Shown one piece after another: positions 1-13,400 of a stretch of DNA of 64,000 nt; within the stretch, counting starts at the first letter, position 1; every line of letters starts with the position of its first letter. The notes under the pieces are model-generated. The model saw only the letters and a list, made by a program, of their open reading frames with translations, ran no database searches and had not been told where the DNA came from. Both the position numbers and the translations under genes were made by a program. The stretch comes from Sarcocystis neurona (lineage: Eukaryota > Apicomplexa > Conoidasida > Eucoccidiorida > Sarcocystidae), in contig KL647320.1 of NCBI GenBank assembly GCA_000727475.1, positions 525,279 through 589,278 on the forward strand. The letters run 5' to 3'.

Positions 1-3000
1 CTACCTGCTCCGTGGAAGCAAAAAATGCGGATGAGGGGATCTGAGGACACATCCTTGGGCACCGGGCGTGGAAACCACTTTTTGAAGTGCGGATGTGCTT
101 CCAGTTGATGCGGCTCCATTGTAAAAAAGGAAGAAAACAAAGGCTCTGCTACCCTACGCGTTGTCCCACGCGTAGTTCACAAGTTTTCTCAACAATGCCC
201 CTTAGTTCAGAGAAGGCATCAAAGAAGGCGATTAGTGGAGCGAAGCGCGCCACCGCTGTGATTTTAAAAATTAACGCATAAGAGTCCACCAGCGTGGCGG
301 ACGTTCTTGCTCGACCGCAGCAATAGGAGTTCCCACACGATAGTTCGTACGTAAATACAGAAATACAAAACAGGCCTTACTGAAGAAAGTGCGTGCAAGC
401 AGAAACTGACGCTGACGAGGGGAGCAACGACCTTTTTCACCTCAGTCAAATAGAGAAAAGTACCAGGAAATCTGTTGCGCCTCTCGGCAAACTGAAGCGA
501 TTATACACTTCGCGCGCAGCGGACCTGCGAATTAGTCGTTTTATGAGAAGTACGGGGGATAGCATACGAGGGAAATATTAAAGAGGGCCAACTGTGCACT
601 ACGTAGGACGGGAGCTTCGCAGACAGCAGAGGTTCGGCAATGCGAGGTGAGTACGCGCAATTTGCGAGCGGCTCAAGGCACAAACAGGCACGTTGACAGG
701 AGGTCGGTGCACAGCCGGTTTTTTGTCGCATGGATGATGCAACCATACACAGCAAGGGGCAGCACATGTGCACATCTAGGTATAACGGTGAAAGACAGGA
801 TTTTCTTGGGAAAAACTCATAGGCCGAACGAGAAATACGTGATAAGTATGTCCGGGTCCCAGCAAGTCCAGGTCGTCTCAACATGGACATCTGCACCTTC
901 GAGGAAGGCGAAAGTGCCCTGCGAACAGCAAAAACGACTTCAAGTTGGCAACAGACGCAAATCAACGGGAAAAAAACGATGTAAAAGTCTCAAAGGAAGT
1001 AGACTTAGTACGGAGGGCTGCTGGCTGTCTGCCGTAGCTTCCCACGCCCCGCGGCTTCCGCTGGAACATTTTTACATTCGAATGGCTGTGTGCTTTTTTT
1101 CCATCTTTTAGCTGTTGAAGTGTACAGGGAGGACATGGCAGCAAGTACAATGGCAGATACATGGACCCCTGGGCCACCATGGGAGGAATACATGTGTACT
1201 TACGTGTAAGTTTTCTTCACCATGTTTTTGCGAGGAGTCGCCGGTATCTCGAATCGCCGTAACGTTCAGACACACCTGCATATATCAGACACTGAGCGTC
1301 GTTTACGTTGTGTACACTGTAGCGCATATATCGGCAACGGAGCATCAACGAGGTGGTTATGCGGGAACTCCTGAACGACGTTGGGCGGAAAAAGCCACCT
1401 CCAGAAGGCACGTGCGTGCATTTGGCATATGCTGAGGACGCAAAAATTTTTATCCGCTGCCAATCTACTAGATTGGTTCGATTGAACAAAAGAACAAAGG
1501 GCAAACTTTTTATAAAACATAGCTCTGCAGAGCTAGGATCGAAGAATAATAGTGTGTAAAGGAGCGAATTAGTAGGCTCGAAGTGCGTACCTGCTCGTGC
1601 ATTTGTGCCTCCCCGTTCCAGCTTCAAAGAAGCAGATTCGTCCGTAACAGCAGCAATCTGTTTTGGTCAACCGAGAGAGAAACTATGCTCATTTCCCAGC
1701 TAAACTCCCGTGGGAGTATGGTACTGCGTACAGTGGCATACGCTAGACGGATGACGCTGTACACACACGCCTACGTGATTCAGTGGAGCAATTGGTGGCG
1801 CGTAAGAAGAGCTCAGGTGCTAGAAAAGAAACGTCCTGCGTCTCCTCAAAAGATAGCCGTCATCTGCGGGGTGTCTAACAAATGGTGATAAAGAGGCATG
1901 AATGAAAAGTCGTGCCTGTGTGTACAGGTGACTGTAAAAAGGGAAGCAACGCACTGTCATCGACAAATACATGTTACGTAAACCGAAACTGTGAGGAGGG
2001 AGGCAAAAAGTCTCTGCGTGAGGTGACAAGAATGTGCTCGGGATGCGGGGAAGACTAAACCTTCTGCCTGCCGCTGAGCCCGAACGCGCACAGAACAGAA
2101 AGAATGCAGCTGTTAGATTGATAATTCCCGTTGGGGATGTATCAGAAGGAAAAGGTGCTGGCTGCACTGCTTAAGTGAAGCACTCGTGCACGTACGGGGT
2201 CAAGTCTAGACTCGAGTAGCACAAGTCCAGCAGAAGTGGCGTCACAAACACAGCAGACCTACCCTTATCGAATAGGGTAAAAAATTTGCATCAGAAAGCG
2301 TCGACGCGTCCTGCGCAAGAAGAATAGGTTTCTGCTAAGAGGGAAGTGCCTCGTCCAGTGTGTGCCACTCATTAGGTTTAGTCGCAAGTTTGGACAATAA
2401 AGCTGTTTTCGTCTACAGAGTGCAGTGCCCTTGTTTAGCGTGTGGTCCTGTCGGTCAAAGCAATTCACACGCGGCGCTCATACGGCAGTGAAGGCGGGAG
2501 ACAAATATTTGTTTCCCAAGTAACACACTCACCTTGCTTCACTTTTTCCCTCGTCAGGTTCACGAACGGCCTCTTCCTTCTGAATTTCTATCACTTCCAT
2601 CTGCGCTCGTGATTTTGGTCGTCTGCGCTGTCGCTTAGGTCGACTGGGTGAAATGTTGCAGCCTTCTCAGGCAGCGCTCTTCAAGTTATACAGATATGTG
2701 TCTGACGGCTGTTGAAGCCTAGGAAGCAGCTTCTACAATTCTATGGCAGACCAACATAGTGCCAACATTATATTAGACAACGTGTCCATGTCCGCTTCGC
2801 GTTTTGCATTGTTATTCTGGCGTTTTTGCGGGCTGTGTCTGCACTAAGGTAAAACGAACGGCGAAAACGAGGACAACACGCCTGCTGCAGTTATTCCTGT
2901 ACCTTTCGGCTGCATGCCGGTGGCACATCTATTGAATTACGACGCACACATTTGTGTGTATAAACACTCGAGTCAGGCATATATCAATGAGGCCAGGCAC

Positions 3001-4033
3001 CATCCGAGGACAGGGAAGTATCAGCAGGGTATATGACTACTCCGAGTTCTGTGTACTTAGCGACGGGCGCTAGCTGGTTTTCGTTTCGTTAGATCCTAGG
3101 CGTGTGAACGTATCCTTCCGTACATACGTAGCCGCTAAGGAACTCTGCCGGTTTCGGCGGCTCTTCTCATGTAATAGGGCGTTCGTGGTACACCGTATGC
3201 GCTAGTGGCTGCTATCGCCCGATGCTGTTGCTGATAACTACGCCACACAACATCCCCAAGAACCTCAGGTCTCTTCAGCGACATGTCACAGACATGGATC
3301 AGCATACCCGTTTCCTCCTATCATTCCAACGAGACCTTGTACATTTTCTCTGTTCTCTTGTGTGTCTGCCCTACGTGTATTCGTGATACACACAGTCTAC
3401 TTCTGTGGTACGCGTATCTTTTTCACACCTTGACACGAAAATGCTAGTTGTTACACGGTGTGCGTATTCTGCACGAATACTTGCACACTGAAAAGCGCAT
3501 CTGTAGAAAACGAAAGCATCCGTATCAGCGAAGCATCCACGCTGGACGAGTACGCATCTCCCGTCTTGTGCACGTGCACGCGCTCTTCACATACATGCGC
3601 ACATCCATCGCTTATACACATATATGTATATACGTGTTTAGGGACACAAAATCATACCTCTACATACGGTCATACAAGTATAGACCACATGTACGTGTCT
3701 GAGTCTGATTTGAGCGTTCAGGCGCGGCTGTTGCGCACATGCTGGCCATTAGGCGGCACGTTGAGTTATATATACAGACTCACAAGAAACACACGCAGGT
3801 AGACGCTCGCATATACACCCGAACATACATGCGCACACAGAAGGAACAGCAGGGTTGCATGTTAAACAGTCGAAAGGAGCGGACTCTGCAGTAGCGGCGG
3901 CTACACACTCCGGAGCCCGCACTCTCCGGCAGCCCACCTGTCCAGCCTCAGCGATAAGAAAACAGCCATTTGCACACGTAGACGGGGGAGTTCACAATCA
4001 CACACACAGAGGCCGATGTACCAACACGCATAA

Positions 4034-4064
<31 letters not shown>

Positions 4065-5481
4065 TCTATTCGTTTATGCGCACACGTGCAAGATGCCTAT
4101 ATACATATATATATATATATATATGTACATCCATAGAATTAAACACAGGTGTGCCATATATACCCATGTACACCGACACAAACACATCCACACCCACACA
4201 GAAGAATGCAAATAAGTGCACAGACGTACGTCCAAATGTGAATATACCCATATACTTTCTATACGTACACAAGCAAGGCCGCTAAAACGTTTTCTCCTCT
4301 GGGCTGAAGTCGTCGAGCGTAAAACTGTTAAGCGGATGACGGTCTAGTGCTCCTTTGTTCTTCCTTTTTCCATCATCTACGATCAATTCACACACCACGG
4401 AGAAAAAAGACGACCAACTAAAAGGTGTAAAGCCAACTCGGTGCCTACTCGTGGGTATACGGAAGAGCAAAGCTTTGTCTTGTGAATACACCCAGCAAAA
4501 TTTTTGTTATATGAATCGCACACGACGCCACATACACACACAACGTGCTCTCCCCTATATCCACAGATCGAAATACACATATGTGTATGTTTCTGTACAT
4601 GCGTATGCATATGAACGGTAACACTTATTGCACAGAGAGGTATATATGGATGTGTGAAATTTCTGAAGAAAGTCGCTTGTGAAAAATTCTACAGAATCAG
4701 AAGCAAGAAGAGAAAGACGACAGGGTCAAAGGCCGCCAGATTGACATCAAAGCTTGGCACACGCTCGGCCTTGCTCGTCTACGGCTTTAGACTCTTCTTC
4801 GGGAAAACCACTTGCCAAAGCAAAATTTCGTCCCCCAGGCATATACACGTATTTGCAAGTATACGCATACATATATATATATATGTGGACTTTATATGCA
4901 CTTAGAGAGATCCACACGTGGAAACCTCTGCCCAGACGTACACTTGAAATGATACGTAGTGTGCGCCAACTCGCGCTTTATGAAGTAAGCAATCAACATT
5001 CACACACCTTCGTGGATCTCCGCCTCCACACACCTGTAAATACATATATATATATGCTTGCAGGGGTTTATATATATATGCATATATATATATTTACAGA
5101 TCCACGGGTGTATACCTAAATACACTTGTACACATATGTATGAACACATACCCTTTTATATGTGTATTATTCCCGTGTTGTAGTATATATGTATATATCT
5201 ACAGAGTCACGTGTGTATACACATATCTATATATACACATTTGCACATATGTGTGAGGATGAACATGCGTCCATCTCTATACGTCTCTGCGTCTACGCGT
5301 GCACACATGCTGATGTGCACAGATTAATGTGTACATACATAAATAAACATCTACACATACGCGCGCCCAGCCACATGCCAGCTGATTCACAAAATAGAGC
5401 CAATGAAAAGGAGTACGAGTGTTTATGTTACACCGTGTGAATATGTGGAAAGCAGTCCACAGCAAGGTTTCCTCGCCAGCG
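1..5481. other. No secure gene; weak coding-like fragments at 4.3-5.6 kb
   Basis: From 1 to about 3.4 kb the sequence is balanced in composition, poor in microsatellites, and holds only short unconvincing ORFs on both strands. From about 3.6 kb GTATAT/ACACAT microsatellites begin. At 4283-4420 the minus strand reads VVCELIVDDGKRKNKG and continues to a TAG stop, and at 4654-4860 both strands are open. None has a convincing splice partner or family. Confidence 0.5.
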
Positions 5482-5563
5482 TCAATCTTCACGAGCGGCA
5501 GAAGAAGCTTGGAGCTTCTCGGCCAAAAGTTTTCTCAAACTTTCCGCAGAGAAATCAATCCCT
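5482..5563 (-). CDS. Candidate terminal exon of KCR (weak)
   Basis: After acceptor ctgcgtag the minus strand reads GIDFSAESLRKLLAEKLQAS then SAARED and a TGA stop. This is a plausible charged C-terminus. It enters in phase 2 whereas KCR exon 7 leaves in phase 0, so an unseen small exon would be required. The plus strand of the same stretch is also open, so this may be chance. Confidence 0.22.
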
Positions 5564-7225
5564 CTACGCAGAGATGTGTGTTAGTTGTCAGCCTTGGATA
5601 AGACCCACGTAAGGGAAAGGACGTGTGCCTACGACTACGCAGAGTGCACACTTTTTTGAAGGGTATAGAGAGGAAAAAATCCATCACAAGCAGAAGGGCT
5701 GTATACGCCTTGGGTGCGCCTACGTGTGGACGTTTTTCTGTCATGTCTGCTCACACGTACACATGTTAAACGTGTTAGTGAGAGCGCGTGTCTCCATACG
5801 TGTTCCCCTACGTACACTATTATCGAAGAGATACACCTGACGTATATCTATGCTGCCGATATATATGTGTACCCGTCTATACATACTCTATCTCTGTCTA
5901 TCTATACATGTGTGTATAAAGCTATATGCGGCTACGGTTGCTTGATACGTATATGTATGTGTGTATTCTACTGTATCTCTTCGCAAGCATACGTATATAT
6001 ATATAGCTATGTGCAGCTACGATTGCTCGATACAAGGATTCGCTACTACGTCTCCTAGACAGCAAGGATGCAAGCGCCTGCCTCTTTTTCTTGCGGTGCA
6101 CGTGTTTGCACAAATCTCCCCGAACAGCGTCGTTCTACAGAAATACAAGAAACAGACGTACGTCTACAAATGTGTATACCGAAGTACAGAAAGTAGGACG
6201 GCTACTACTTGTTCGTCCCCGCGCTCCCCGTCTTCACACAACCCGGCACCCCTCCTATGAGGCCCTACACGAAGACTTGAAGAGTAAGGCTTCTCTCTTC
6301 GAGTGTACGTAGATCAAGGGACGAGCCTGCACAGCTCTCTTAGTGTACATACACCGTAACAGCTGCCACGCGTTGACGATGACACGTCGTTGACGTGCCA
6401 GTATATTCGCGTGCCTACTCAAAACATAGCAGTCTTCTCCCTATCTTCGGTATGCAGACATGATGAGAACAACGACTTCTTCTGCGTCTCGGCTTCACAC
6501 GAGCAGTGCACTCCTTTCCTGTACTTGTGGAGTGTACAGACACCGGAATATCTGGGCACGGGCTTCAGTTGCACACAACAACAATACCTACTACTACTAC
6601 TAACTACTACTACCACTACTATACCAGTGCATATGCAGAGTAATAGTACTATTACTACCACTTACAACAACTGCTACTACTGTCGCATACACAAAGTACT
6701 CCTACTATTACTACTTCTTACTAGCGACTACTACTACGCTATCGACATTTTGAAGGCACGTGAAGTCGAACAACTGCTTCCCACGGGGAGCGCCTACATC
6801 ACTCCCGGCCTTCGTCCATTAATACGCACGAAGTGGCTCTTCGTGATCGTACGTGTGTCTGTCTATACACCGTCGTAGCTGCCTGGAGTGTGAAATGGCG
6901 TACACACCACAGTCTGTGCATGCCGGGTGTACAGACACACTCTGCAGTTGCGTGTGCGCACGTCTGGGGTGTACGTACACCTTCGAGTTGTGTCTGCAAC
7001 GAGAACGCACGCACACGTGGTCAGTTCCTCCGGCAAACGCGTGCTGTCTAGACACACGTTCAGAGCCCCCTTATGAAATCTCGAGTGCACAAACACCTGA
7101 AGGCCGCGCCGCATCTCCACATCGGGTGTATGTACACTCGAAACTGTGTCGAGGTGCACAAGCGCCTCCGACGTACGCAGCACACACGGGAAGCAGCGGC
7201 GTGTTTCAGCAGCAGCGTTTCTCAC
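5564..7225. other. Spacer 3' of KCR exon 7, with a CTA/ACT trinucleotide tract
   Basis: This stretch contains microsatellite-like sequence to about 6.05 kb, a trinucleotide CTA/ACT-rich tract at 6584-6740, and several scattered copies of a gtgtacagacac-like motif at 6.9-7.2 kb. The minus strand stays open from exon 7 down to 6863, but past the donor at 7225 the translation loses family resemblance, so I treat it as intron. Confidence 0.5.
6584..6740. repeat. CTA/ACT trinucleotide-rich tract
   Basis: The tract cctactactactactaacta and its continuation is an imperfect (CTA)n array with an inverted-like TAGTACTATTACTACCAC part. It differs from the CAG/CTG triplets found everywhere else in the window. 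Confidence 0.75.
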
Positions 7226-7405
7226 CTGCAGCTGGCGTTTCGCCACTGCACGTTTGTACAGCCCCGTCACTCTCCTTTTGTTGAGGAAATTCCACAGGCA
7301 AAGCGGCATTTCCTTAAAAATCCACAAAAGCAGGGAGTGGCACCAGTAGGGAGAAATGCTCGTCTCGTCACCAATCGCCGCATTTTCGATCGCAGCCACT
7401 GCGGC
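7226..7405 (-). CDS. KCR: KCR exon 7 (C-terminal region)
   Basis: The exon encodes AAVAAIENAAIGDETSIS followed by PYWCHSLLLWIF and a basic tail ending KRAVAKRQLQ, matching the C-terminal membrane-proximal part of KAR proteins. In-frame joining to exon 6 needs an unusual acceptor (cgcaaag, exon start 7405). The stronger acceptor ttgctgcag ten bases upstream (start 7415) would need a phase-2 donor that I cannot find. The donor is gtgaga, phase 0, so the gene continues beyond. Confidence 0.85.
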
Positions 7406-10400
7406 CTTTGCGTACCTGCAGCAAGACGCACACCCTCACCGGAACCAGACACGCTAAAGCGCAGCACAAGAAGCAGCAGAGACAGCAGCAGCAGCAGACG
7501 TGGACGCAGCAGAGGACGCGAAGCAGAAGACGCGAAGCAGCAGTTGCCGCAGCGGCACCAGTCGGACGGCAGCCGTAGGAGCACCAGTCGTTAAGGCAGC
7601 AGCACCAGTCGCATGGCAGCGGAACTGGAAGCAGCAGAAGACACAATAGCGGCGAATGCAGCAGCAGCAGCAGCAATATTGTCGAGTGGAAGCAGCAGAA
7701 GAGTCGAAACACGTGGAGCAAGCTGAGAGAAGCGCAGCGCGAGCCAGAAGAGAGCGGACACTACGCACCTGCAGCCTCTTCTTCATTAAAAAGAAGGAAC
7801 GGATCCACAAGGACGGCGAGAAGTCTGTTCAAGTGTAAATCATCCCATTTGTTCCCCCCGACCTTTCTCTCTGTTTCTCCCTCTCTCTCTCTCTGTCCTC
7901 TCTCTTTCTTTGGGAATTTCCACACTGCGGACATGTGGCACTTGACACGTTCTTTCTACCTATCCATACACACGCACACCAAGTAAATACTACTGACGAC
8001 TTGCTGTTGAAGCGTTTATTATGTGGAGACACAGCGTAAGTAATGCCTCTGTGTGCGGACTCGTGCAACAACACTGCCGAACACATCGACCCGCGTCCAC
8101 ATAAGAGTATACGGGAGAGACGTGGATAAACTGCAGGGATATCCTGTGTCTCCGCTTGAGAGTGTAAACAGTTCTTCGACGTCGCACACATATAAATACA
8201 TATTTTCGCATGTGATTGCCCCCTCCTTCTCACGAGGTTTCTAGCACGCTCGTTTTGTTCGCTGTAGAAGCGGTGGGTCTCTGACGAGCATTAACGCTTG
8301 GGCACCTGGGTATACGGCTATATATGGCTATCCACGGATATGTACATAATTGATGAGATGCAAGTGAGAGCAGCCCAGTGCTGCTGGCGGACAACTGCAC
8401 ACTGCCGCTTTCCGTGACGCTTTCGTGGGGAACTTCTTCTCTCTCTTTTTCTTCTTCTTCTTCAAAGAAAGGCACGTGGCCGGACAGAGGCTTGCGTTCT
8501 CTCTGTGTATCTGAGCGCGGGAATTACGCCGCCGCTGCGCTTCTTCTGCTGTTCGACAGAAGAGGAGAGTCCCTCCCTAAAGAGGAGAAAAGCGATGGCG
8601 TTTTGACTCGTGGAGACTCAAAAACGTTTTACGAGCCCAAAAAACAGAGAAAGGGAGAAGAGAAGCAAAAGAGGACAAGAAGATCCACGGGAGGAGACAC
8701 ACTCCTGTCTGCTGCTGCCACTTCGTGACCATTCAAATCTTCCCGTCTCCGTCTCTCCGTGTGTCTCTTCCTTTCTCTCTCTGTGTATTTTCTGCTGTCG
8801 CCCTCCCTTTCTCCTTCCCTGGACGCCTTTGTCCTGTGGATATACGAGTGAACTTATACAGACATCCACGAAGGTAATACTCGTCTGTTCAATCCATATA
8901 TTCCTACACATGTACATATATATATATACATAGCAGAATAACACACATATATCTACATGTGCACACACACACACACATAGAGATATACACATATACACAG
9001 ATACACAGGAAGACTGGCAGCGGTAGAAGAACTGATGGCCCAAGCGAAAACGTGAGTGTCTACTTGGCGTTGGTCAGAGGGAATTCCTTTATTCTGAACG
9101 AATTCATACAGGAGAAAGCCCTGCCCGCGAAAAGGTTTTGTGGACGAGGACTGGTGAACTACACACGAGCCACACACACGCACATCCGTACACGACCAGA
9201 CGTATGCGTCTCGTTGCTGAACCACGACGAAACGTTTTTCAGGTCTGAACTGAAAGGAAGAAATTGCTTGTGTGCAGAAAAGAAGGGACTTATATCAAAG
9301 TGTGTGCCGCTACACCGGGGAGCAGGGCACTTGAGAAGATGCCTCATCAGCACAAAACGTGTGCGGTGAAACTTTCCTTCGCTCATCCTACTGCGGCGCC
9401 GACGACGGCGGACTGCGTTGCTCGGTGTACGTACACACGAAATTCACCATCTAGCGCAGACACACTCACGAGGTAGTCACACACACGACACACCTACAAG
9501 TACGAGTCGGCAGCTGTGTATCTTTATCTACTTGATAGGGAGAGGGGGAAGAGACAGATTCACTGTACACGATCTACACATAAATGTGGTCACATTACGC
9601 GGACGGAGGGGTACGCATGTATACACCGTTGACGCTTACGTATATATATGTAGAGATTTGTTGGGGGGACATGTTTTCATACGTATACATATATATATAC
9701 ACGTAGACAGAGAGGTAGACAAAAAATATAGATGAATACCCTTTTGACGTTTGTATATATATACGTATCATAGGGAGGGAGGTAGACAAATATAGACGAA
9801 CACACCTTTAAAGCTTATGTATATATGTATAGATCTTGTCTAGGATGTACGCATTCACACATATACATATATATACACAGAGCGGTAGATGAATACACCT
9901 ACGCAGCTTATGTATACGTGTAGATCTCGTCTAGGAAATACGTGTCGATACATACACACATAGAGAGGGAGGTGGATACACATAGATGAATACATCATAG
10001 AAGCTTACGTATACGTGTACACCTCGTCTGGGCAGTACGTATTCACACATATATATATATATATGTGAAAAGGTAGAGGTTTACGTACGTGTATATAGAT
10101 GTAGATACACATGTATATACACTCACACGTATACGTTCACTTCACCTGTGAGCAGCAGATTCACACGTATAGATACACAAGGAAACGCAAAGATATGTAT
10201 ATATATAAAACAGCGCCACGGAGCTACAAAGGGCTTTATATCAGGACTCTATTTCACGTCTTCAACTAAAGTGTTCTTCCGTCCTTTCTCCCGCTCCCGT
10301 AAATATTTACGCGCACATGTACAGATGAATTTCCCTCCTTTGCGTCTTCTTCTTCGTTTGCTTTTTGACTGCTCGAGTCCACACCGGAACGCCTTTTGCT

Positions 10401-13400
10401 ACTGCAGCGACGAACTTCTGCCTGCAGACAGTCGTCTGCTCACTCTCCTGAGGTGACTTTCCCCCTTTTCTTCGTTTATTCGCTTTTCCCCATCAAACGG
10501 ACTTCCTCGTCCTGCCTTTTCATTTCCTGTTTTCCCTTCCCGGCTTCCCCCTCTCTCTGGCCCTCTTGTCGCCCCTTTCTTGGGTGTCGCATTCCTCCCG
10601 CATGAAATATCAGTCCTGACTTCTCTGCGTCTTTATTTTTCTTCCTCGCTTCTGTTTTCTCTTCCCCTCTTCCTCTTCTTCGTGCGGACCCGTTCGTTGC
10701 CTGACGGTGACCAGGCATCGGCAACTCACCGTCGTAGATTCACATAACATACGTATACACATGTGCGCCAACGGAGCGGATACAGCGAGATGACGTTTCT
10801 TGCCATTTATTCTCTTTTTTCTTCTCTCATCTGCCCAGGAGACGATTTCTTCCTCACCCGCCGCATATCAGCTGGGGACGTTGAGAACTATCTCCCACGG
10901 CCTTGACGCGTATCTAAGTAGCTGTCGTGGGTCTCTCTCTGTGTGTGTGCGCGCGTGTCCGGGACTTCTGTCTTCTCGTCAAGAAGAAGTCGACGAAACT
11001 TCTTTTTGCTCCCCGACGCATCGTCTGCTGTCCCCACCCACGAGCGCGTTTTCGCACCGTCTTCACCGACAAAAAGAAATGTCACGGTAGGGCGTCCACG
11101 TGCAAACAAACACCACGAAGAACAGCAGTCACGCAGATTGGAAGTGATGGAAAGGGGAGACGCAGAGCTTCTCCGCGATAGACTCGTTCATCTCGAACAA
11201 GCTTCTGTCCGCGGTGGCACATATATTAGACCCGCAGGTGCCAGGCCAAGGGCTCCCGACGGATACGTAATGTGCAGCAGCAGCGCGGAGGGGGCAGGGC
11301 GAGGAGGAGGACACACAGCTGAAGAAATAGCGCAGCACACACGAAAAAGGAGGAAAAGACCTCCGCGACGTACTTCTCAGGACTTATCACCGCGATATTT
11401 GTCTTCCTTTGCTTCGACAGTTTCGTCGCCACAAAAAAGGGCGTCTGGCATTGCACCAAGATGTTGCGATCTGCGCACTCCGCCTGCGGGAGAGAAGAAG
11501 AAGAGGAAGACGAAAAGCATCACAGAAATGAAGCCCAACACTCAAACATGCCTGCTTTACAGCGCGCGCCTGTGCTCACCACCCTCTTCCGGCGCTTCTG
11601 CTCTCTCTGAATATATATATTCGTATGTGTGGGTGTTGCTTATGTGAAGGACAGGGAAGAAGAGAGACGCAGCAAATGCTGCCAAGAGAAAAAAAGAGAC
11701 GAGACAAACAGGAGAGTCTCCACCACACCGCCCTCGAAGGGCGCCACCTCTCTGTCATCGTCTGCTGCTTCTTGTCTCGTCTCTCTCTCTGTATATATAT
11801 ATGTACACGTCTACGTACATTTACGTCCAAGTGCACGGGCACATATAAACGGGGGGACGAAACGGAAACGCATGCACACACATATCCGTCTGTGTAGGGA
11901 AATGTTGGTGCAGAGAGAAATACGCGTAAAAAGGAGGTCAGCGTCGGTCTTACGCATATATCTACGTTTGCAATGAAGATACCTATCTATCTATCTATCT
12001 ATCTGTCTATATATATGTATATATATATGTATATGTATGTGTACAGATATAGCGACAGAATCTGTACACATTTGTAACAAATCTACATTTTTGTGGACCA
12101 ACATATGTGTATGTGTGATTGAAGATTTAAAGAAGCGTATATGTGTCTACACCTCAGCAACATAGGCAGATGATGTGCACTCTAGATACTTGCATATTCA
12201 TGCAGCCACTTCACTATATACATATATATGTATAGGGGAGAGTACATACACATATATACACACACATATCAATATATACGTATATATGTATATGTATACT
12301 CACATGTGCTTCTTCCTGTATGTAGGAGAGAGTACACATATATATGTACTGACATGTGTTTCTTCTTGTGTGTAGGAGAGAGAACATATATATATACACA
12401 CATATATATCAATATATATACGTGTACACATATGTATACTCACATATGCTTCTTCTTGTATGTAGGGGAGAGTACATATACAAATATACATATATGTATA
12501 CTCACACATACTTCCTCTTGTATATTGGGGAAAGTACATACACACGCATACACATACATGAAGCCACTTCAATATATATATGTATATTGACATACGCTGC
12601 TTCTTGTGTGTGGGGGAGACTACATACATATGCATATATACACGTATATGTAGCCACTTCAATACATATATATATACATGTGTACATTCGGGGAAGCACA
12701 CATGTATATATATGGCGACGCGAACACTACTCCAGCTGACGTGTCTATAAGGAGGCCACACTTTTTGCCAGAGATTTCTTTTCATTTGCAGCAGTTCGTC
12801 GACTTGCACACAGACGTGGAAGCTGTAAACTCTCCGCCTGGCCGGAGATGTCCCTCCCACCCCGCCGTGCCACTACACGAGTAAAAAATGTCTGCTGGGA
12901 AGGCCAAGCATACCAGAACTTGTTGTGAAACAGCCACACGAACTCTACGCGAATATATATTTACGTATATGCACAGGTATTACATATAGATATCTGCACG
13001 CATATCCCTATAACTCTCTCTGTATATATATATATGTGCGTATATACGTGTATACATACCTGTATTTACACGTATTCGTGTACATACATAGACAAACACA
13101 CACACACACACACACACGCATACTTGCAGACAGATGTAATATATCCATATATATGCAGAGACATGTATACACATATATACACATATATATATACATATCC
13201 CTATATATATACATAAGTTTGCGTATCAGTATACATACATAGAGGCATATATACTTGCAGACAGACAGATGTGTTACACAGATAGAGACATGTATACCTA
13301 CATATATATAAACATATCCATAACTATCTATCTCTGTACATATACATGCATATATACACACATGAATATCCATATCAGCATGCATACATATACACATACA

